The notes under the pieces are model-generated. The model was not told the DNA's origin and did no database searches. It saw only the letters and a program-made list of their open reading frames with translations. The translations under genes and the position numbers were made by a program. 64,000 bases of DNA from the NCBI RefSeq assembly GCF_004115745.1, contig NZ_QXIL01000004.1, positions 1 to 64,000 on the forward strand, written 5' to 3'. How positions within the stretch are numbered: position 1 is the first letter of the stretch; each line of letters opens with the position of its first letter. Below are positions 6,007 to 15,301 of the stretch, piece after piece. This DNA is from Levilactobacillus suantsaii. Its GTDB lineage: Bacteria; Bacillota; Bacilli; Lactobacillales; Lactobacillaceae.

Positions 6007-8844
6007 TCAAGCGGGGTCGACCGAGTCTGGGGAATCCTTTTCAAAAAATTTAACCAGTGCCTGGGTCAACTCGCCGACATCTCCCGTGACCGGCGTCAAA
6101 TCTTTGGGTAAGGCGCGTAAAATACTCTTACCGTACTGCCGCTCCACTAGTCGTTGGTCCAAGATGACCACGGCCCCACGGTCTTGCGGCGTCCGAATCA
6201 AGCGACCGACCCCCTGGCGCAGGCGTAACGTAGCTGCGGGCAAGGCGGCGTTATAAAACGGGTTCTTCCCCGCCGCTTCCAATCGCGCGTAGTTGGCCTT
6301 GACAAAGACCCGGTCAGGCGACTCGAACGGCAGGCGCGTGACAATCAGGAGCTCCAACTGGTCTGCCGGTAAATCAATACCCTCCCAGAAGCTAGCCGCC
6401 CCCAAGAGAATCGAGTCATGGCCGGTCACGAAACGTTTGGTCATCCGTTCCCGACTGCCACTGATACCTTGGGCTAAGATCTCGCGGCGGGCGAATTCTG
6501 GTTGGTGGATCAGTTGGTCGTAGACCTGCTCGATGACATTTAAGGAATTGAACAGGATCAGTGTCTGCTTATGCACGGCACCAGCCAACTGGGTCAGTGC
6601 CGTGGTCAAATAGGTCACGTAATCTGCCGGTGCCACCCGCGTCAGGTTCGGCCCCGAATCGGCCAACAGGAGTTGGGCCTGCGTGGCGTAGTCGAAACTA
6701 CTACGCATCCGGTGGGTCACCGTGTCCTCGCGGTCGAGGTCAAACTGATCCAACACGTACTGCGAACGGCCAGAGGAAAACAACGTCGCTCCGGTGAGTA
6801 AGACCGGTTGAAAGGCCGCATAGATCTGCTGACGCAAAAAACCCTGCGTCGCCAGTAAGCCACTAGCCAGTTCCAAACTCCCCCGGTCACCCACGTGGTT
6901 GATGGTGACCCAAAACAAGCTGCTGGCATCTTGTTCCGTCGCTTCCTGAAAGATACCGAGCAGTCGTTGCAACAGCTCATCGACCAAGTGGACGCGGGTA
7001 TCGAGTTGTTCGAAGAGGTAGCGTTGAGAAGCCACGAAGCGTTCGTGTTCTTGGTCGAAGCGCTGACGAATAACGCCTAATTGGACTAATAGTTGGGTGT
7101 CCCCATTTTTAATCTGGGTCAACGCTGTGTGGAGTTGCTGTCCGTTATGGGCCAAGTCGTCGGCGCTGACTAGCTCTTCGATGGTAGTGTTCTGCGCGTT
7201 ACCACGTTTAGCCGCCAAAAAGTTCAAGAAGAGCTGATTGACCACGGTGACCAGTGCCTTTTCGACCCGTTCACTACTGTGCAACAAGTGCGTCAGCGTC
7301 GCTTGTGTCTCCTGGTCGGCGGCGAACAGCGTCAGCAAGCTAGGCCCCATCTCCCGGCTGATATCGCGCTGGATGTGGTGTAATTCGTTGATGATTTTGG
7401 CAAATTTGACCCGCCGTCGTCGTTGCCGCAGCGTACTATCCGGCAGGTGTTGGGCTTCATCGATGACCAGGTACGGGCGGTCAAGTTGGTGACCTAAGTC
7501 GGCCGCATGCTCACTTAGATAGGCGTGGTTGACGATGACGAACTGGGCCTGACTGAGTTGTTGATCCCGTCGCCGTAAGAAGTCATCATCATAGAACGGG
7601 TTGTCTTCAGTGACCGTGCCTTCGTGGACGATCTCTTGAAAGTACGGGGCGCGATACGTTGCCAGGTGCAACTCATCAAGATCACCAGTAGTGGTCATGG
7701 TCAACCAGACCAACAACCGTAGCTTCAACAATTGGGTTTGCTTGGAGCTTTCGTTCAACGCGAGCGTTCCAGCGAAACGCTGTAAGTCCAGGTAGTGGCG
7801 ACTGCCCTTAACTATTGTGGCGTTGATGGGAAACGGCACAATCTGCCGTAATAATGGAAGCGTTTGTTCCATTAATTGTTCCTGCAAGAGCGTCGTGGCC
7901 GTACTGATGACTACTGGCCGGCCAGTCTGGCCCAAATAGGCCATGGGAAGCGTGTACCCCAGACTCTTCCCGATTCCCGTGGGGGCTTCGACCACCATTT
8001 GTTTGACCGGGTGCTGGTCAGCATGGGCGTAGTTATTATAGATGTAATTCATCATCTTCGCCTGTTCCGGACGCCATTCCAAGTTTTGGGGCATCAGCTT
8101 TTGCTTCTGCTTTTTGGTCTTGGGATATTTAGTCGGAGCCGTTAGTGGTGTTGGCACCGCCGGTTCAGCCCGCCGTAAGGCCAGACCGTTCTTCACGTAT
8201 AGGTAGTCCGGTAATTTCCGTGGTTGCTGCGTATTCAGCGCTAACGCCACGCGAAAAAGCGTCGCGGTCTGCCGCGGTAGACTGGCGTTTAAGGCAATCA
8301 TCTGGTGTAAGGTCACCAGCGGCAACGCCCGTAAGCGCCGGAAAAGAAAAATAAAAAGTTCCGCGGTCGCGCTGGCATCACTATCCGCCGAATGCGGGCT
8401 GTCGTGTTCGATGTTAAACAGACCACTCAAGTCCCGCAACCGAAAGCTAGCCGCCGTCGGTAAGAGAATCTGACTCAACGAGACCGTGTCGAGGGCTTCA
8501 ATGTCTAGTTCCGGATACCCGACCCGGGCAAGTTCGGCGTTGACGAACGGCAAGTCGAAGTTGACGTTGTGCGCCACGAAGACCGTATCCGTCAAGAGAC
8601 TGTAAAGGGTCCCGGCCACATCATCGAACAACGGTGCGTGTCGGACCCGCTGGTTGCTGATCCCCGTTAACCGGGAAATGGCTGCCGGAATCTCGCGGAG
8701 TGGATTCACGTCAGTCGTAAAGTGGTTGATAATTTGATTATGCTGGACGAAGACACACCCAATTTGGATGATGCGATCGCCATCTTGCACACTGGTACCG
8801 GTCGTTTCGATATCAACGACCGCGTAGACCGTGTCTTGATCCAT
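6007..8844 (-). CDS. dinG: DinG family exonuclease-helicase fusion
   Basis: This 945-aa protein is of the Bacillota DinG type. It has an N-terminal DEDD 3'-5' exonuclease domain (AVVDIETTGTS, HNVNFDLPFV, HSADSDA, about residues 8-170). An XPD-like superfamily 2 helicase follows, with Walker A EAPTGIGKSLGYTLP, the DEAH-like box VIDEAQHLP and the C-terminal motif LRQGVGRLIRTPQDRG. The four iron-sulphur cysteines of E. coli DinG are not apparent, as is usual for the exonuclease-fused form. It probably acts in DNA repair or processing of unusual structures. A TATAAT at 8874-8879 is the likely -10 box. It leads the cluster with ypmB, aspB and dnaD. Confidence 0.92.
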   Translation of the reverse strand: MDQDTVYAVVDIETTGTSVQDGDRIIQIGCVFVQHNQIINHFTTDVNPLREIPAAISRLTGISNQRVRHAPLFDDVAGTLYSLLTDTVFVAHNVNFDLPFVNAELARVGYPELDIEALDTVSLSQILLPTAASFRLRDLSGLFNIEHDSPHSADSDASATAELFIFLFRRLRALPLVTLHQMIALNASLPRQTATLFRVALALNTQQPRKLPDYLYVKNGLALRRAEPAVPTPLTAPTKYPKTKKQKQKLMPQNLEWRPEQAKMMNYIYNNYAHADQHPVKQMVVEAPTGIGKSLGYTLPMAYLGQTGRPVVISTATTLLQEQLMEQTLPLLRQIVPFPINATIVKGSRHYLDLQRFAGTLALNESSKQTQLLKLRLLVWLTMTTTGDLDELHLATYRAPYFQEIVHEGTVTEDNPFYDDDFLRRRDQQLSQAQFVIVNHAYLSEHAADLGHQLDRPYLVIDEAQHLPDSTLRQRRRRVKFAKIINELHHIQRDISREMGPSLLTLFAADQETQATLTHLLHSSERVEKALVTVVNQLFLNFLAAKRGNAQNTTIEELVSADDLAHNGQQLHTALTQIKNGDTQLLVQLGVIRQRFDQEHERFVASQRYLFEQLDTRVHLVDELLQRLLGIFQEATEQDASSLFWVTINHVGDRGSLELASGLLATQGFLRQQIYAAFQPVLLTGATLFSSGRSQYVLDQFDLDREDTVTHRMRSSFDYATQAQLLLADSGPNLTRVAPADYVTYLTTALTQLAGAVHKQTLILFNSLNVIEQVYDQLIHQPEFARREILAQGISGSRERMTKRFVTGHDSILLGAASFWEGIDLPADQLELLIVTRLPFESPDRVFVKANYARLEAAGKNPFYNAALPAATLRLRQGVGRLIRTPQDRGAVVILDQRLVERQYGKSILRALPKDLTPVTGDVGELTQALVKFFEKDSPDSVDPA

Positions 8845-9090
8845 GTCTGCTCACCAATTTCTGCACAAATGCGATTATAACTGGCACTATGATACACCAC
8901 TTCACCCCCGAGCGCTACGCTTCACTTCGACGTATTTTGCGGCAATTTTCGTCCATATTGGCGCCAAATCTTATAGAAAACGTTAATTTTTCGCTCATTT
9001 CGGAATTTTGACGGGCAAAACTAGCGCAATAACTAGCAGTAGAGTATGATATTCTGGTAGATAAATTCAGATAGAAAGCGAGCGATTAGT

Positions 9091-10041
9091 TTGTCTCGAA
9101 CGGGCACCGGCATGAGTCATGCCAAAATAATTCTTATCGGGGATCACAGTGTGGTCTATGGTCAACCGGCCATCGCCCTCCCACTCCCCTCGGTAAATAC
9201 GCACGTCGTGATGACCTCGATTCCGAGTGGACAGACCTTGTCCAGTCGGTACTTTGACGGGCCCATCGCTCAGTTGAATCACCATTTAGCCGGCGTCGTG
9301 GCTTTGATCACCGCCCTTTTAGACCGGTTCCACGGTCATGACGTCCCGTTTCACATGGCTATCACAAGCGACTTGCCGGCCGAACGGGGCATGGGTTCCT
9401 CAGCCGCCGTCGCGGTGGCCATCACCCGGGCGATGTACGCTTTTTTTGACCGCCCGTTGGCCCGTGAAACCCTGTTAGCGACCGCTGGTATCGCCGAAAA
9501 GGTCACCCACGGCCATCCCAGTGGTATCGATGCAGCGACTGCCAGCTCGGCCACACCGATTTGGCTTTTGCCCCACCAGATAATCACCCAGATTCCGTTC
9601 AACCTTGAAGGGTACCTGGTCATCGCCGATAGCGGTGTTAAAGGCCAGACGGGTCAAGCGGTCGCCGCTGTGGCCCGCCGCAAGACCGTTTTTCCCCAAG
9701 CGACGACCCAGCAACTCGAAACATTGGGGCAACTGACTTACGCGGCCCGCGACGCCCTCAAGACGGGCGCCATTACCAAGCTCGGCCAACTTTTGAACCA
9801 GGGGCAAGCCCAACTCGCCAGTTTGGGCGTCAGCTCACCGGAACTCGACCGCTTGATTCAGGTCGCGTTGCAAGCCGGCGCGTTAGGCGCTAAACTGACC
9901 GGGGGCGGCATGGGCGGTTGTCTTATCGCCCTGTGTGACTCCGCAGCAAGTGCTCAGCGCGTCAAAGATGCCGTGTTAGCCGCTGGCGCCACCGCCACCT
10001 GGACCGAAGCGTTTCACCACTCAAAGGAGGCGTCCAAATGA
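9091..10041 (+). CDS. mvk: Mevalonate kinase
   Basis: This 316-aa GHMP-family kinase phosphorylates mevalonate at the 5 position. The TTG at 9091 was chosen as start because the residues before SHAKIILIGDHSVVYGQPA align with the family N-terminus; an ATG at 9112 is the alternative, and neither has a strong ribosome site. The ATP loop is ERGMGSSAAVAVAI, HPSGIDAATAS follows, and the C-terminal motif is KLTGGGMGGCLIAL. It opens the four-gene mevalonate cluster and overlaps mvaD by four bases (ATGA), so the two are probably translationally coupled. A TATGAT around 9048 may be its -10 box. Confidence 0.93.
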   Translation: MSRTGTGMSHAKIILIGDHSVVYGQPAIALPLPSVNTHVVMTSIPSGQTLSSRYFDGPIAQLNHHLAGVVALITALLDRFHGHDVPFHMAITSDLPAERGMGSSAAVAVAITRAMYAFFDRPLARETLLATAGIAEKVTHGHPSGIDAATASSATPIWLLPHQIITQIPFNLEGYLVIADSGVKGQTGQAVAAVARRKTVFPQATTQQLETLGQLTYAARDALKTGAITKLGQLLNQGQAQLASLGVSSPELDRLIQVALQAGALGAKLTGGGMGGCLIALCDSAASAQRVKDAVLAAGATATWTEAFHHSKEASK

Positions 10042-11012
10042 CGACAGCCGTCACGGCTCGCGCCCACACCAACATTGCTCTGGTCAAGTACTGGGGGAAA
10101 GCGGACCAACACTTGATTCTGCCGGAGACCAGCAGCTTATCGTTGACCCTCGACCAGTTTTATACGGATACCACGGTGGCCTTCGACCCGGCGTTGAGCG
10201 CCGACGAGGTCACCGTTAACCAGCAACGACTGTCCCCAGCGGCCAGCCAAAAGGTCCGGCACCTCTTAGATTTAGTGCGCGCGCAAAGCCGGCAGGACAC
10301 CTTCGCTCGGGTCACGTCTACGAACCACGTACCCATGGCAGCTGGCTTAGCATCATCGGCCTCGGCCTTTGCGGCCCTGGCTGGCGCGGCTAGTCAAGCA
10401 GCGGGGTTGACGCTCAGTCGCCGGGATTTATCACGGCTAGCGCGCCGCGGTTCCGGCTCCGCCACCCGCTCCATTTACGGGGGCTTCGTCGAATGGCACG
10501 CTGGTCACAATGATGCTACTTCTTACGCCGAACCTTTGCTGGAACAAGTGACCTGGCCCGTCGCCATCGTTGCGCTAGTCTTGGATCCGCACCAAAAGCG
10601 GGTCAGTTCCCGCCAAGGGATGCAAGCCAGCGTGGCCACCTCCCCGTACTACCCAGCTTGGAAACAAGTCGTGGCTCACGATTTAGCGGCCATCAAGCCG
10701 GCTATTCTGGACCACGATTTCACTCAGGTCGGTGAGATTCTTGAAAGTAACGCCATGCGCATGCACGCCTTGACGTTAAGCGCCGACCCAGCGTTCAGCT
10801 ACTTCAATGGCGCCACCTTGACGGCTATGCAGACCGTGCGGGATTTACGTGCCGCGGGCATCGCCTGCTACTACACCTTAGACGCGGGACCGAACCTGAA
10901 AGTCTTTTGCCAATCTCAAGACATCGCCGCGATCACGGCACGGTTCACCCATGACTTTGGCCATGACCGCGTCATCGTGGCCCATCCCGGTCCCGGCCTC
11001 AGTTGGCTGTGA
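10038..11012 (+). CDS. mvaD: Diphosphomevalonate decarboxylase
   Basis: This 324-aa GHMP-family enzyme converts mevalonate diphosphate and ATP to isopentenyl diphosphate, CO2 and ADP. It shows AHTNIALVKYWGK at the N-terminus, the glycine-serine loop PMAAGLASSASAFAAL, and RRGSGSATRSIYGGFVEW, which contains the conserved Ser/Arg of the active site. LDAGPNLKVFC near the C-terminus is also typical. AAAGGAGG lies inside the end of mvk, and the start overlaps the mvk stop. All features and the length match the family. Confidence 0.95.
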   Translation: MTTAVTARAHTNIALVKYWGKADQHLILPETSSLSLTLDQFYTDTTVAFDPALSADEVTVNQQRLSPAASQKVRHLLDLVRAQSRQDTFARVTSTNHVPMAAGLASSASAFAALAGAASQAAGLTLSRRDLSRLARRGSGSATRSIYGGFVEWHAGHNDATSYAEPLLEQVTWPVAIVALVLDPHQKRVSSRQGMQASVATSPYYPAWKQVVAHDLAAIKPAILDHDFTQVGEILESNAMRMHALTLSADPAFSYFNGATLTAMQTVRDLRAAGIACYYTLDAGPNLKVFCQSQDIAAITARFTHDFGHDRVIVAHPGPGLSWL

Positions 11013-11098
11013 TCGACTATCCAGCAGAATCAACTCAATTACACAATTTTTCATGTTAGTTATTGGCGACTCGTACGTCGCAGAAGGGACCTGATTTT

Positions 11099-12172
11099 TT
11101 GATTTCCGCCCAAGCACCCGGAAAACTCTATATTGCCGGCGAATACGCCGTCGTTGAGCCGGGGTACCCGGCAATTATTGTCGCACTCAACCAGTTCGTA
11201 ACCGTGACCATCGAAGCGAGCCACGATTACGGTAGCATCGCCTCTAAGCAGTACCAAGAAAATTCCATCTACTGGCAACGCCAGGGAAGCGAACTGGTCT
11301 TTGACAACCGGGACAATCCCTTCCACTATATTCTATCGGCGATTCATTTGACCGAGCAGTACGCCCAGTCCTTGGGTAAGCCGTTAGACATGTACCACTT
11401 GAACGTGAACAGTGAACTCGATAGCGTCGACGGAAAAAAGTACGGCCTGGGTTCTTCGGCGGCGGTCACCGTCGCCACGGTCAAAGCGCTCTGTCAATTT
11501 TATGGCATCCAAATGAGCAAAGACCGCCTCTTCAAACTGGCGGCCATCGCCCACTTAGACGTCCAGGGGAACGGTTCATTAGGCGATATTGCGGCCTCCG
11601 TGTACGGCGGTTGGATCGCCTACCGGGCTTTTGACCGCGACTGGTTGGCCTCGGCCCGCCGCGAACTCAGCTTAGCTGAACTGTTGACCATTGATTGGCC
11701 GGGACTCGACATCGAACTCTTGACGCCCCCAGCCCCCTTACGCCTCTTGATTGGCTGGACGGGGACCCCGGCTTCCACGTCCCACTTAGTTGACCGCATC
11801 GCGTTGTTCAAGGCAACTAAGCGCCAAAGCTATCACGATTTCTTACAGGCCAGCAAGAATTGCCTACACCGCATGATCCAAGGCTTTCACGACGGTGACT
11901 TATCCGCCATCCAACGTGAAATCACCAAGAACCGCCAGTTGCTCAACCAATTGGCCCACCTCAGCCACGTCACCATTGAGACCAAGTTGCTCAAGACGAT
12001 GTGTGATACGGCGGTCAATAGTGGTGGCGCCGCAAAATCTTCCGGTGCCGGGGGCGGTGATTGCGGGATCGTCATCATCAATGCTGCTCAAGACCTGGCT
12101 CACCTCCTGCACGATTGGGAACGTCGCGGCATCGAACCATTGAAATTAAACGTCCATCACGTCATCGAATAA
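11099..12172 (+). CDS. mvaK2: Phosphomevalonate kinase
   Basis: This is a GHMP kinase of 357 aa that makes mevalonate diphosphate. The start chosen is TTG at 11099, because AGAAGGGA sits 8 bp before it and the following [20 protein letters not shown] is where the family's conserved sequence begins. A longer frame from TTG at 11063 has no ribosome site. Further motifs are [18 protein letters not shown] (phosphate loop), [11 protein letters not shown] and [14 protein letters not shown]. It lies 86 bp after mvaD and 10 bp before fni. With mvk and mvaD it completes the mevalonate route to IPP. Confidence 0.92.
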   Translation: MISAQAPGKLYIAGEYAVVEPGYPAIIVALNQFVTVTIEASHDYGSIASKQYQENSIYWQRQGSELVFDNRDNPFHYILSAIHLTEQYAQSLGKPLDMYHLNVNSELDSVDGKKYGLGSSAAVTVATVKALCQFYGIQMSKDRLFKLAAIAHLDVQGNGSLGDIAASVYGGWIAYRAFDRDWLASARRELSLAELLTIDWPGLDIELLTPPAPLRLLIGWTGTPASTSHLVDRIALFKATKRQSYHDFLQASKNCLHRMIQGFHDGDLSAIQREITKNRQLLNQLAHLSHVTIETKLLKTMCDTAVNSGGAAKSSGAGGGDCGIVIINAAQDLAHLLHDWERRGIEPLKLNVHHVIE

Positions 12173-12182
12173 GGAGTCCATT

Positions 12183-13226
12183 ATGGAACTGTCACGCCAC
12201 GCTCACCGTAAAGATGAACACCTCTCACTTGCCGAAAAATTTTACACGTCCCAAGCGACCAGTCAATTTGATCAGCTCCGGTTCGTACACCAAAGTTTCC
12301 CGGAGATGGGCGTGGCCGATACGGATCTGACCACGACTTTGGGGCCTTTGACCCTTCCAATCCCCCTCTTAATCGAGGCTATGACCGGTGGCAGTCCCCG
12401 GACCGGCCAGGTCAACGCCCAGTTAGGTCGCCTAGCTGCCAGAACCAAAATGGCCGTTGCTAGTGGTTCGCAGAGTATCGCCTTAAAGGATGACCGGGCC
12501 ATTGCGACTTTTACGCCGTTACGGGAAAACAACCCCGACGGTTTGGTTTTCGCTAACTTGGGTGCCGGCCATACCGTCGCTCAGGCGCAGCGGGTAGTTG
12601 ACATGTTGGCGGCCGACGCGTTGGAACTCCACGTGAACACCGCTCAGGAACTGATCATGCCTGAAGGCGACCGGGCCTTCCACTGGCTCGATGGCATCGG
12701 TGAAACGGTGGCGGCTTTAAACGTCCCGGTCATCGTCAAGGAAGTCGGTTTCGGCATGGCCCGCGAAACGTTGACCCGCCTAGCCGCCGTGGGCGTGCAC
12801 TACGTCGATCTAGGCGGTCGTGGAGGAACCAATTTTGCGACCATTGAAAATTTCCGCCGACCACAAAAGGACTTGGACTACCTGGCTAATTGGGGCCAAA
12901 GCACGGTCGAATCCTTATTGGAAGCCCAAGCAGTTCCTGACTTGACAACGATTGCCACGGGCGGCATCCGTAACCCGTTAGACATCGCCAAGGCGCTAGC
13001 TTTAGGGGCCACGGTGGTCGGCAGTGCCGGGCAAGTCCTGCATCACCTGTTGAAAACGGACGAGGACGCCACCGCAAAATTCCTCTTAAACTGGCAGGAC
13101 GGGCTACGGCGCATCATGACCCTTCTCGGGGCCCGCACCGTGGCTGACCTACGGCAACAACCACTCTTGTTCTCACCCGAACTTGAAAATTACCGGCGTC
13201 AACGTCAGTTAAACAACGAACGATAA
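12183..13226 (+). CDS. fni: Isopentenyl-diphosphate delta-isomerase, type 2 (FMN-dependent)
   Basis: This 347-aa flavoenzyme interconverts IPP and DMAPP. The N-terminus [17 protein letters not shown] contains the RK.EH. substrate motif. [44 protein letters not shown] and [18 protein letters not shown] form the TIM barrel with FMN-binding glycines. AAGGAG precedes the start. It ends the mevalonate cluster and is followed by a strong terminator. Its products feed the prenyl transferase encoded near the right end of the window. Confidence 0.95.
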   Translation: MELSRHAHRKDEHLSLAEKFYTSQATSQFDQLRFVHQSFPEMGVADTDLTTTLGPLTLPIPLLIEAMTGGSPRTGQVNAQLGRLAARTKMAVASGSQSIALKDDRAIATFTPLRENNPDGLVFANLGAGHTVAQAQRVVDMLAADALELHVNTAQELIMPEGDRAFHWLDGIGETVAALNVPVIVKEVGFGMARETLTRLAAVGVHYVDLGGRGGTNFATIENFRRPQKDLDYLANWGQSTVESLLEAQAVPDLTTIATGGIRNPLDIAKALALGATVVGSAGQVLHHLLKTDEDATAKFLLNWQDGLRRIMTLLGARTVADLRQQPLLFSPELENYRRQRQLNNER

Positions 13227-13231
13227 CCAAC

Positions 13232-13292
13232 AAAAACCAGCAAGTCACGTGCCCAAGATTACTGTCCTGGGCATCGCACTTGCTGGTTTTTT
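13232..13292 (+). terminator. Terminator of the mevalonate operon
   Basis: AAAAACCAGCAAGT pairs with ACTTGCTGGTTTTT around a smaller inner GCCCAAG/CCTGGGC hairpin. A six-T run follows, close behind the fni stop codon. Confidence 0.88.
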
Positions 13293-13399
13293 AATGGTGA
13301 TATATTTCATGGACTCGTTGAATCGTTAATGATCACCTGAAGCCGACCGTTATTCTCTGAAAATAACGTCTACCTTCAAGTTGCGACCGATTTGAGGTC

Positions 13400-13549
13400 C
13401 TACCGTCGCCGTTGGAATAAGCTAATCGTCCCTAAGATCAACGTAACGCCCACCATCATCACGACGTTCAAACTTTGAATGACGCCATCACTCAACCGAT
13501 AAACGCCGTGGATTGCCCGCTGAGTCCCCACACTCAATTGTCGTTTCAT
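13400..13549 (-). CDS. Small 49-aa membrane protein, unknown function
   Basis: The frame from ATG 13549 to TAG 13400 encodes 49 residues. GAGGAGG lies 8 bp upstream, among the strongest ribosome sites in the window. A hydrophobic stretch, LNVVMMVGVTLILGTISLF (about residues 28-46), ends in four polar or basic residues (QRRR). This gives one membrane span with a positively charged tail. A -10-like TATACT (13628-13633 on the minus strand) and a 9-bp hairpin in the 5' leader are seen upstream. No family is recognised. Possible roles are a membrane peptide regulator or a toxin-like peptide, but nothing visible decides this. Confidence 0.6.
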   Translation of the reverse strand: MKRQLSVGTQRAIHGVYRLSDGVIQSLNVVMMVGVTLILGTISLFQRRR

Positions 13550-13578
13550 TCGCCACTCCTCCTCAATTTTGTTTCCGT

Positions 13579-13610
13579 GTCACCGGTCCTCATTACCGGT
13601 GACCCTTTTT
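13579..13610. repeat. 9-bp hairpin in the leader of the small membrane protein gene
   Basis: GTCACCGGT and ACCGGTGAC flank a 7-nt loop. On the plus strand CCTTTTT follows, so it looks like a terminator in that direction, although fni already has its own. On the minus strand it lies in the 5' untranslated leader between the -10-like box and the ribosome site. Confidence 0.65.
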
Positions 13611-13680
13611 GGCGCACAATGAGAAATAGTATACACGCTTAGAGCGACTCGAAGGCAACCGTTTTGTATCATTTTCGCCT

Positions 13681-13718
13681 AAAAAACGCTCGCTTCCACC
13701 AATCATGGGAGCGAGCGT
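13681..13718 (-). terminator. Terminator of rsmF
   Basis: ACGCTCGCTCCC and GGAAGCGAGCGT form a stem of about 12 bp with one internal mismatch. It is followed by TTTTTTAGG on the minus strand, 25 bp after the rsmF stop codon. Confidence 0.85.
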
Positions 13719-13742
13719 AACCATTACTTTCATGGGACTAAC

Positions 13743-15113
13743 TTAAGTCAAATCTTCCGGGTAGACCGTGAATCGCAGGCCTTTTGGAAAGAAGTTCTTC
13801 ACCGTCTTTTGGACGACTTTCCCGAAACCAACCGGTTGCTGGTCACAAGTCAGTAGGTACCAGCCCTTCGCTGGCGCCGTCGTTAACGTTAAGGCATCAC
13901 CGTGAACCCATTGTTGCCACTGCTCACTGTCGATAGTCAGCGTTTGGGCAACCTGTTGGGGATCGCTGGCCAATGCCAAGGCATAAGCCGGTTCGAACCG
14001 GTTCTTCTTGAAAGTCCCGAGATGCAAGCCCGGCCGGAAGACATGCGCACCAGTTAAAGCCGGCAACTGAGCCGGAGTGAGGAACAACTGATCCTTGATA
14101 GTGACCAAATCACCCGCGGGGACCGTCCCGAGAACTTGTTGCGCAAAGTCTTGCCAGAGTTTTCGCTGTGCACCGGTCAGAGCCTGCCCCAGCTGGGCTT
14201 GGCCGTGAACTCGTTTGGCTTCGGCCGTGGTGGCCCGTTGGAGCTTGGCCACAAAGTGTCCCTCGCCCTTTAATAAGTGCGGGAACAATCGTGCGGCGCG
14301 CTTCAAATCTGGATTACCATCGGCCCACTCCGGCCGTGCATCAACCACGCCACCGCTCTTTTCAACGGGAACCAGGGAAAACTCGGGGAAGGTCTTCAAG
14401 ACCCACGCCATCATCTGTTCGTCTTCTTCCGGGGCAAAGGTGCAGGTCGAATAAATCAGCTGGCCACCAGGTTTGACCATTTTTACGGCCTCGGTCAAAA
14501 TCTCCCGTTGCCGTGCGGCACATTCTTCGACATACGCCAAGGACCAGTAGTCCATCGCCGCTGGGTCCTTACGAAACATTCCTTCGCCAGAACACGGTGC
14601 ATCGACCAGCACCTTATCGAAGTAATCTGGAAAAATCGGACTAAGGGTGTCCGGCGAATCGTTTAAGATCAACGCGTTGGCTGTTCCGAACCGTTCGACG
14701 TTTTCCGCCAAGACGCGAACCCGCTTCCGGTTGATTTCGTTCGTGACCAGTAAGCCACTACCCTGCAGGTAACTGGCCAGATGCGTAGTCTTGCCACCAG
14801 GGGCAGCACAGAGGTCCAAGACCCGTTCGCCCGGTTGGGGTGCCGCTGTAGCACCCACGAACATGGCACTAGGTTCCTGACTGTAAACGGCCCCGCTCTG
14901 GTGGGCTAAGCTTCGTCCCTTGACCGTTCCGTAATAACCCCAAGGCGCATAGGGTACCCGGGGTGCCGCCGTCAACTTTGCTGAAAGTTGCCGTTGCGGG
15001 TTCACTCGGTAACCCGCCGTCGTCGTTCCCGTCGTCAAACTTGCCAAAAATGCGGGGGCTTCAGTACCTAAAAGGTGCTGATATTTCGTCACAAAATCAT
15101 CTGGTAAATTCAC
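13743..15113 (-). CDS. rsmF: 16S rRNA m5C methyltransferase of the RsmF/YebU type
   Basis: This 456-aa NOL1/NOP2/Sun family enzyme methylates cytosine in 16S rRNA with S-adenosylmethionine. DLCAAPGGKTTHLA is the SAM-binding motif. VLVDAPCSGEGMFRKDP and IYSTCTFAPEEDEQ supply the two cysteines of the mechanism (motifs IV and VI). The C-terminal third, ending FFPKGLRFTVYPEDL, corresponds to the RsmF-specific RNA-binding extension and separates it from the Sun/RsmB protein encoded elsewhere in this window. It is monocistronic. The exact target cytosines differ between species. Confidence 0.88.
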   Translation of the reverse strand: MNLPDDFVTKYQHLLGTEAPAFLASLTTGTTTAGYRVNPQRQLSAKLTAAPRVPYAPWGYYGTVKGRSLAHQSGAVYSQEPSAMFVGATAAPQPGERVLDLCAAPGGKTTHLASYLQGSGLLVTNEINRKRVRVLAENVERFGTANALILNDSPDTLSPIFPDYFDKVLVDAPCSGEGMFRKDPAAMDYWSLAYVEECAARQREILTEAVKMVKPGGQLIYSTCTFAPEEDEQMMAWVLKTFPEFSLVPVEKSGGVVDARPEWADGNPDLKRAARLFPHLLKGEGHFVAKLQRATTAEAKRVHGQAQLGQALTGAQRKLWQDFAQQVLGTVPAGDLVTIKDQLFLTPAQLPALTGAHVFRPGLHLGTFKKNRFEPAYALALASDPQQVAQTLTIDSEQWQQWVHGDALTLTTAPAKGWYLLTCDQQPVGFGKVVQKTVKNFFPKGLRFTVYPEDLT

Positions 15114-15301
15114 CGTTATTCTCCCATCTTGTTAGCTACAACTAACTATTTGTATTCTACAAAATACGTTCTTTTTTGGTTTCAACCGTTCCCATTATAC
15201 CCGTTTCCCCGGTCACACTCTAGTTGAAATAGTCGCAAACTGTTTCATTTTATGTTAGATTAGAAAGACTAGTTATTTCAAAAATGTGAGGTGTTTTGAA
15301 A

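Noticed and set aside
8845-9090. A hidden gene between dinG and mvk.
   Set aside because: No frame with a ribosome site; the space is divergent promoter DNA.
13333-13380. Long imperfect hairpin after the small membrane protein gene.
   Set aside because: Several mismatches and no T-run; it may be a 3' structure but could not be supported as a terminator.
13743-15113. rsmF and rsmB as duplicated copies of one gene.
   Set aside because: They share only the catalytic half; the RNA-binding ends are at opposite termini and unrelated.
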